A stretch of DNA of 24,344 nucleotides from UBA668 sp046086305. GTDB lineage: Bacteria; Actinomycetota; Acidimicrobiia; Acidimicrobiales; Ilumatobacteraceae. The position numbers and the translations under genes are program-made. Of this stretch, positions 20,709-24,344 are shown piece by piece. The notes beneath the pieces are model-generated. The model made no database searches and was not told the origin of the DNA. It was given only the letters and a program-made list of their open reading frames with translations. Each line of letters opens with the position of its first letter. Position 1 is the stretch's first letter. The stretch spans positions 1 through 24,344 of the forward strand of contig JBJSXI010000075.1 of the NCBI GenBank assembly GCA_046086305.1, in the 5' to 3' direction.

Positions 20709-21356
20709 GTGCATGTCGTCATCGTCGGATGCGGTCGGGTCGGCTCGGGACTCGCCCGCTCGTTGGTCGCCTCCGGTCACACGGTCGCCGTGGTGGATCG
20801 TCAGGCCGAGTCGTTCCGTCGCCTCGGCGACGACTTTCCCGGGGAGACCCATGTGGGTGTCGGGTTCGACCGCGAGCTCCTCATCCGGGCCGGTGTCGAA
20901 CGGGCAGGCGCGGTCGCAGCGGTCACCAACGGCGACAACTCGAACATCCTGATCGCTCGCGTCGCTCGTGAGAACTTCGGCGTCGAGCACGTCGTCGCCC
21001 GCATCTACGACCCCAACCGTGCCCACGTCTACCAGAAGCTCGGCATTCCGACCGTGGCGCCCGCCCTGTGGACCATCGAGCGCGTGCTGCGCCGACTGCT
21101 GCCGGGCACGTCGCAGGTCGAGTGGACGGATCCGAGCGGACAGGTGGCCCTCGTCGAGCAGCACCTCGATGAGGCGTGGGCGGGACGGCCGGTCGCCGAT
21201 CTCGAGGGCCGCGGCATCAGGGTGATGGCGCTGTGCCGACAGGGTGCGGCGATGGTGCCCGATGCGACGGTGACGATCGAGGTGGGCGACATCGCCTACC
21301 TCGGGGTGCCAGCGGCCACCGTGTCGCGGCTCGAACAACTCCTGGGGGAGCGATGA
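20709..21356 (+). CDS. trkA: TrkA-type potassium uptake regulator (first of tandem pair, CeoB-like)
   Basis: This 215-residue protein has one RCK N domain (1-120) with VVIVGCGRVGSGLA (3-16) and the NAD ribose-binding D29 (VVDRQ), and a C-terminal TrkA_C domain (about 135-215, ending in IEVGDIAYLGVP). Such cytosolic rings bind NAD(H) or ATP and gate Trk/Ktr potassium channels. The start is GTG at 20709, since HVVIVGCG is the first strand. It overlaps the second trkA (ATGA at 21353-21356). The pair resembles ceoB-ceoC of mycobacteria. The channel subunit is not in the window. Confidence 0.93.
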   Translation: MHVVIVGCGRVGSGLARSLVASGHTVAVVDRQAESFRRLGDDFPGETHVGVGFDRELLIRAGVERAGAVAAVTNGDNSNILIARVARENFGVEHVVARIYDPNRAHVYQKLGIPTVAPALWTIERVLRRLLPGTSQVEWTDPSGQVALVEQHLDEAWAGRPVADLEGRGIRVMALCRQGAAMVPDATVTIEVGDIAYLGVPAATVSRLEQLLGER

Positions 21357-22021
21357 AGGTCCTCATCGCCGGTGGCGGCAGCGTCGGGCGCTACATCGCC
21401 GAACAACTGGTGCGGTCGCAGCACGTCGTCACCGTGCTCGACAACGATCCAAAGGTGGTCGAGCAGCACCGCAACGACATCGACGGTGTTGCATGGGTGC
21501 TCGGTGATGCGTGCGACATCGGGTCGCTCGAGCGCGCCGGGGTGCAGAAGGCCGAGGTCCTCGCCGCCGTGACGGGCGACGACGAGGACAATCTCGTCGT
21601 GTCGCTGCTCGCCAAGCAGGAGTTCGCGGTGCCGCGGGTGCTGGCTCGGGTGAACAACCCGAAGAACGAGTGGATGTTCGACGAGCACTGGGGTGTCGAC
21701 ATCGCCGTGAGCACACCGAGTCTGATCACCGGACTCGTGCAGGAGGCGGTCGTCGTCGGTTCGTTCGTCCGACTGCTGAACTTCGAGGGCGGCAAGACGC
21801 GCCTCGCCGAGGTCACACTGGCGACGAGCTCACCTGCAGCCGACAACGACATTGCCGGACTCGATCTTCCGCCGGACTCGACGATCGTCGCGATCATCCG
21901 CGACGAACATGTCGTGGTGCCCCGTGCCGACACCGTGCTGCGCGTCGGTGACGAGGTGCTCGTGCTCGTCACGCGTGAGAGCGAGGATGCGGCGCGCCGG
22001 ATCCTTGTCGGCCCGTCCTGA
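21353..22021 (+). CDS. trkA: TrkA-type potassium uptake regulator (second of tandem pair, CeoC-like)
   Basis: This 222-residue protein repeats the layout of its neighbour: KVLIAGGGSVGRYIAEQL (2-19), D36 in VLDNDP, GDACDIGSLERAGV, and a C-terminal TrkA_C domain ending in LRVGDEVLVLVTRES. The two differ greatly in sequence, so they probably form a hetero-oligomeric gating ring and are not a recent duplication. Translation is coupled by ATGA, with GGGGGAG just upstream. The stop is 6 bp from the stop of the convergent thioredoxin-like gene. Confidence 0.93.
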   Translation: MKVLIAGGGSVGRYIAEQLVRSQHVVTVLDNDPKVVEQHRNDIDGVAWVLGDACDIGSLERAGVQKAEVLAAVTGDDEDNLVVSLLAKQEFAVPRVLARVNNPKNEWMFDEHWGVDIAVSTPSLITGLVQEAVVVGSFVRLLNFEGGKTRLAEVTLATSSPAADNDIAGLDLPPDSTIVAIIRDEHVVVPRADTVLRVGDEVLVLVTRESEDAARRILVGPS

Positions 22022-22027
22022 TTCGAC

Positions 22028-22639
22028 TCACGCGCCGGCGTCGATGAGCGCCTGATCGATGAGCGCCTGGTCGACGGCGCCGAAGAACTGCTGCACCTCA
22101 CCGTCGGTGCCCACCACGACGAGCGCGGGCTGACCTGGCACGCCGAAGTGGGCGAACACCTCTCCGTCGCGATCACTGACCTGGGGGAAGGTCAGCCCGT
22201 GACGATCGACGAACTCGGCGAACGACGCCTCGTCACCGGCCCATGCCACCCCGAGGAATGCGGCTCGGTCGGCCCACTTGATGCTTGCCTCCTCGACCGA
22301 GGGGGCTTCACGGTTGCACAGGCCTCAAGTGGGCGCCCAGAACCAGAGTGCGAGCGCCCGGCCCGCATAGTCGGCGAGGTCGATCTCACCACCGCCGACG
22401 AGCGCGGCACGAACCTCGAGCGCCGCAGGCACAGCGATCGGCGCGGTCGTCGACGCGTCGGTGGGGTTCGTCGCGCCAGCCGTCGTCGTCGATCCGGCAA
22501 CTGCACCATTCGTCGCGGTCGGCGCGTCGGTGGGGGCACTACTCGTGGCTGGACCGCACGCAACACCGAGTGCCCCGACGGCGACGCACCCGACGAGCCG
22601 CGCGAGCGTGCGGTGCCGGGTGACCTGTCGGGCGAACAC
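22028..22639 (-). CDS. Lipoprotein thioredoxin (TlpA/DsbF-like) with in-frame UGA at the first active-site Cys; candidate UxxC selenoprotein
   Basis: Read through one TGA (22327-22325), this is a single 203-residue protein. Residues 1-28 form a signal peptide ending in a lipobox (ALGVAC, C28). Residues 30-68 are a Thr/Ala/Pro linker. Residues 70-203 are a thioredoxin domain: LWFWAPT-UGA-GLCNREAP (98-113), FLGVAWAGDEASFAEFV, TFPQVSDRDG and the cis-Pro P171 of FGVPGQPALVVV. UGA is codon 105, exactly the first Cys of CxxC; C108 is the second. Frame and codon bias continue after it. The likely role is extracytoplasmic thiol-disulfide exchange, as in mycobacterial MPT53/DsbF. The start is GTG 22639, 7 nt after TACCGT (GTG 22648 is possible). 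If the organism lacks Sec machinery, it is a nonsense-mutated pseudogene. Confidence 0.7.
22041..22070 (-). repeat. 15-bp tandem duplication near the 3' end of the thioredoxin gene
   Basis: TCGATGAGCGCCTGA (22041-22055) is followed directly by TCGATGAGCGCCTGG (22056-22070), differing at one base. It duplicates the residues ALIDQ in the C-terminal helix and keeps the frame. Confidence 0.75.
22287..22306 (-). promoter_or_regulatory. Candidate bacterial SECIS hairpin downstream of the UGA
   Basis: On the minus strand, GCC-C-CCUC, loop GGUC, GAGG-A-GGC folds into a 3-bp lower stem, one C/A mismatch, a 4-bp upper stem and a tetraloop. The loop begins 26 nt after the UGA and starts with GG. Position, size and a G at the loop start fit the loose rules known for bacterial SECIS elements. 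The sequence is GC-rich, so a chance hairpin is possible. Confidence 0.5.
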
Positions 22640-22646
22640 GAAGCGC

Positions 22647-22652
22647 ACGGTA
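22647..22652 (-). promoter_or_regulatory. Leaderless -10 box (TACCGT) of the thioredoxin gene
   Basis: TACCGT on the minus strand ends 7 nt before GTG 22639, which favours that start over GTG 22648. Confidence 0.35.
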
Positions 22653-22659
22653 CCCGGCG

Positions 22660-22665
22660 TAGCCT
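22660..22665 (+). promoter_or_regulatory. Leaderless -10 box (TAGCCT) of the 137-aa gene
   Basis: TAGCCT is followed by 9 nt and the ATG at 22675. This box and the divergent TACCGT box are only 7 bp apart, so the two genes may be expressed in competition or co-regulated. Confidence 0.35.
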
Positions 22666-22674
22666 CACGGCGCC

Positions 22675-23088
22675 ATGCGGACCCGGACCCTCCTGCTGCT
22701 CTCCGTCGTGTGCGGCCTCGCCATCCTCCTCGCCGGTGGCGTGCAGCTGTGGCGCATCACGGGTGGCCGGCCGGCGACGGCGCTCGCGCTCGGCGACGAG
22801 GCCCGGGCCGGCGATGCCGTCGTCGTTGCCGCCGGCTACCGGGAGGACGGCGGTCGGGCGGTCGTGACCGTCCGGCTGGGCGGCGTCGACGACGCCGATG
22901 GTCTCGACGGGTTCCGACTGCGTGCGCCGAACGTCGTCGTGGCGGTGCTCGACGAGTCGACGTGCGCGGGTATCACCGTCGAGGTGGTCACGTGTGACCT
23001 GGTGTTCGACGCCTCGTCGTTCACCGCGACCGACCGGCAGCTGGTCCTCGAGCGTGGTGAGGACCGGGTCGTGTGGAGGGTGCGCTGA
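22675..23088 (+). CDS. Hypothetical membrane-anchored protein with an extracytoplasmic Cys pair
   Basis: This 137-residue protein has an N-terminal hydrophobic helix (5-25: TLLLLSVVCGLAILLAGGVQL) and a beta-rich domain of about 105 residues (VVVAAGYREDGGRAVVTVRL; NVVVAVLDEST). Beyond the helix it has just two cysteines, C97 and C107 (TCAG and VTCDL), well placed for a disulfide. The start arrangement (positively charged MRTRT then helix) suggests the domain faces outward. It is divergent from the thioredoxin-like lipoprotein, with 35 bp between starts, so it could be a redox partner or substrate; that is inference. No known family is recognised. Confidence 0.7.
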   Translation: MRTRTLLLLSVVCGLAILLAGGVQLWRITGGRPATALALGDEARAGDAVVVAAGYREDGGRAVVTVRLGGVDDADGLDGFRLRAPNVVVAVLDESTCAGITVEVVTCDLVFDASSFTATDRQLVLERGEDRVVWRVR

Positions 23089-23118
23089 CCCACCTGTGAT
23101 GGCGACACCGCCCGGCGG

Positions 23119-23124
23119 TACGGT
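23119..23124 (+). promoter_or_regulatory. Possible lpdA -10 box (TACGGT)
   Basis: TACGGT would start transcription near 23131, giving a leader of about 33 nt that contains the ribosome-binding site GGAG at 23151-23154, 9 nt before the ATG. No clear -35 is visible. Confidence 0.3.
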
Positions 23125-23163
23125 GTGGACTCTCGTCCTCACGCAGAATCGGAGTCCCGAGCG

Positions 23164-24344
23164 ATGGAATCGCAGTTCGACCTCGTCGTCATCGGCGGTG
23201 GCCCGGGGGGCTACGGCGCCGCCCTCTATGCGACGAGCGCAGGGTTGAAGGTCGCCCTCGTCGAGAAGGACCGTGTCGGCGGCACATGTCTGAACCGCGG
23301 GTGCATCCCGGCCAAGGCCTTCCTCGAGACCGCAGCGGTGCACCGGCACGTGGCACATGCAGGTGACTTCGGGATTCAGGCCGGTGCGCCCGTGATCGAC
23401 TTCGCCGTCGCCCAGCAGCGTAAGCAGCGCATCGTCGACGGGATCGTGAAGAGCCTCGGTGGCTTCATGGCGTCGAAGAAGATCACGATCCTTCCCGGGG
23501 TCGGGTCGCTCGGACACGGACGCACGGTGACGGTCGAGGCGCCCGACGGGTCGCGTTCGTCGATCACGGGGACCCACGTGCTCCTGGCCTCGGGTTCGGT
23601 GCCGCGCACCATCCCCGGCTTCGAGCCGACCGGCCCGCGCTCGGCAGTCATGACCAGCGACGAGGTCCTCATGCTCGACCGCGTGCCGGGACGTGTCGCA
23701 GTCATCGGTGGTGGAGCGATCGGGTGCGAGTTCGCCAGCACGTTCGCCGACCTCGGTGCGTCGGTGACGATCCTCGAGGGACTCCCCAAGATCCTGCCCG
23801 GTCTCGACGCCGATGTCGCCAACGTGGTGGTGCGGAGCTTCAAGAAGAAGGGCATCGACATCCGTACCGGTGCTCGCGTCGAGGGACACGCGCCATCGAC
23901 CACTGCATCGGGCGATCCGATGACGACGATCCGCTACACCGTCGATGGCGGAGCGAGCGAACATCTCGAGGTAGACGCCGTGATCGTCAGCATCGGTCGG
24001 CGCCCCTTCGCCGACCAGCTCGGTCTCACCGACACCGCAGTCGCCACCGACCCGCGCGGGTTCGTCGTCGTCGACGAGTTCTGTCGCACCGGTGAGCCGG
24101 GTGTGTACGCCATCGGCGACCTCATCGACACGCCGGCACTCGCGCACGTCGGGTACGCCGAGGCCATCCTCGTCGTGAAGCACCTGCTGGGGGAGTCGCC
24201 GACACCGATCGCCTACGACCGAGTGCCGTGGGCGATCTACTGCCACCCCGAGGTGGCCTTCGCCGGTCCCGGTGAGGAGGCAGCCCGCGCGGCGGGACAC
24301 GAGGTCGTGGTCGCCAAGCACCAGTTCCGCGCCAACAGCCGGGC
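23164..24344 (+). CDS. lpdA: Dihydrolipoyl dehydrogenase (C-terminus beyond window)
   Basis: The first 393 codons of a flavoprotein of about 460-470 residues are present; it is open at the window end. They show the FAD motif VVIGGGPGGYGAA (8-20), the redox disulfide C42-C47 in GGTCLNRGCIPAK (39-51), the NAD-binding VIGGGAIGCEFAS, SIGRRPFAD and YAIGDLIDTPALAHVGYAEA near 315-334. It re-oxidises dihydrolipoamide of the pyruvate and 2-oxoglutarate dehydrogenase complexes, passing electrons through FAD to NAD. The C-terminal interface domain with the catalytic His-Glu pair is not in view. It may serve with the AceE encoded here. Mycothione reductase and mercuric reductase relatives are less likely, given the CLNRGC spacing. 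Confidence 0.9.
   Translation, partial: MESQFDLVVIGGGPGGYGAALYATSAGLKVALVEKDRVGGTCLNRGCIPAKAFLETAAVHRHVAHAGDFGIQAGAPVIDFAVAQQRKQRIVDGIVKSLGGFMASKKITILPGVGSLGHGRTVTVEAPDGSRSSITGTHVLLASGSVPRTIPGFEPTGPRSAVMTSDEVLMLDRVPGRVAVIGGGAIGCEFASTFADLGASVTILEGLPKILPGLDADVANVVVRSFKKKGIDIRTGARVEGHAPSTTASGDPMTTIRYTVDGGASEHLEVDAVIVSIGRRPFADQLGLTDTAVATDPRGFVVVDEFCRTGEPGVYAIGDLIDTPALAHVGYAEAILVVKHLLGESPTPIAYDRVPWAIYCHPEVAFAGPGEEAARAAGHEVVVAKHQFRANSR

Noticed and set aside
22308..22326. An alternative stem starting at the UGA itself (GGC pairing with the next GCC)
   Set aside because: It gives only three contiguous pairs with a 15-nt loop and is weaker than the GGUC-capped hairpin just downstream.
22028..22648. 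A programmed frameshift or two separate genes in place of read-through of the TGA
   Set aside because: Both halves are in the same frame with no shift needed, and the second half has no plausible start of its own: its first Met lies inside the thioredoxin domain.
22192..24321. A 709-codon open frame on the minus strand across the lpdA region
   Set aside because: It is antisense to lpdA and the 137-aa gene, is rich in Arg/His/Asp low-complexity stretches and shows no domain; long shadow frames are expected in high-GC coding DNA.
1..24344. tRNA, rRNA, CRISPR, insertion-sequence or prophage features
   Set aside because: No conserved tRNA arms, spaced direct repeats, transposase motifs or phage genes were found by eye on either strand.

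Overview
The window is high-GC DNA, densely packed and about 98% coding. The protein families, frequent GTG starts, mycobacterial-type AceE, tandem CeoB/CeoC-like TrkA pair and MPT53/DsbF-like thioredoxin point to an actinobacterium. The small orphan proteins and overall flavour suggest an Acidimicrobiia/Ilumatobacter-type lineage, but that placement is an inference. No tRNA, rRNA, CRISPR array, insertion sequence or prophage gene was seen. The longest stretch without a gene is 124 bp (18579-18702), and it holds a regulatory palindrome.

Layout. (1) 1-426: a VapBC-type toxin-antitoxin pair on the minus strand, cut by the window edge, with an inverted-repeat operator. (2) 471-3036: an acyl-CoA dehydrogenase, two small orphan proteins and an alpha/beta hydrolase whose nucleophile Ser is Asn. 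(3) 3015-9774: galE on the minus strand, then divergently a five-gene, end-overlapping operon: UDP-glucose dehydrogenase, UDP-glucuronate decarboxylase, a GT2 and a GT4 (each with a large inserted domain) and a methyltransferase. (4) 12829-9781 on the minus strand: Wzm-type permease, Wzt-type ATPase with a C-terminal domain, and a membrane-anchored GT2. Blocks 3 and 4 converge and together look like a system that makes UDP-GlcA/UDP-xylose, assembles a glycan and exports it by an ABC transporter. (5) 12888-18578: aceE, rnhA, an SDR, argJ and marR. (6) 18703-20632: yceI, a VOC protein and a TIGR01777-type epimerase. (7) 20709-22021: two TrkA-type potassium-uptake regulators. (8) 22028-24344: a lipoprotein thioredoxin with an in-frame UGA, a Cys-pair membrane-anchored protein and lpdA (cut by the window end).

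The most interesting item is the minus-strand gene at 22028-22639. It reads as one uninterrupted thioredoxin/TlpA/DsbF-like lipoprotein, except for a single in-frame TGA placed exactly where the first cysteine of the CxxC active site belongs (WAPT-TGA-GLC). A hairpin with a G-initial tetraloop lies 26 nt downstream, within the usual range for a bacterial SECIS element. The simplest exciting reading is a UxxC selenoprotein. The competing reading is a nonsense mutation or a base-call error of a Cys codon.

A second window-wide pattern is leaderless initiation. Ten gene or operon heads, plus a 14-codon leader ORF in front of ugd, carry a TANNNT box 6-9 nt upstream of an ATG/GTG, with no Shine-Dalgarno sequence. 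Genes inside operons are joined by ATGA, GTGA or TGATG overlaps.
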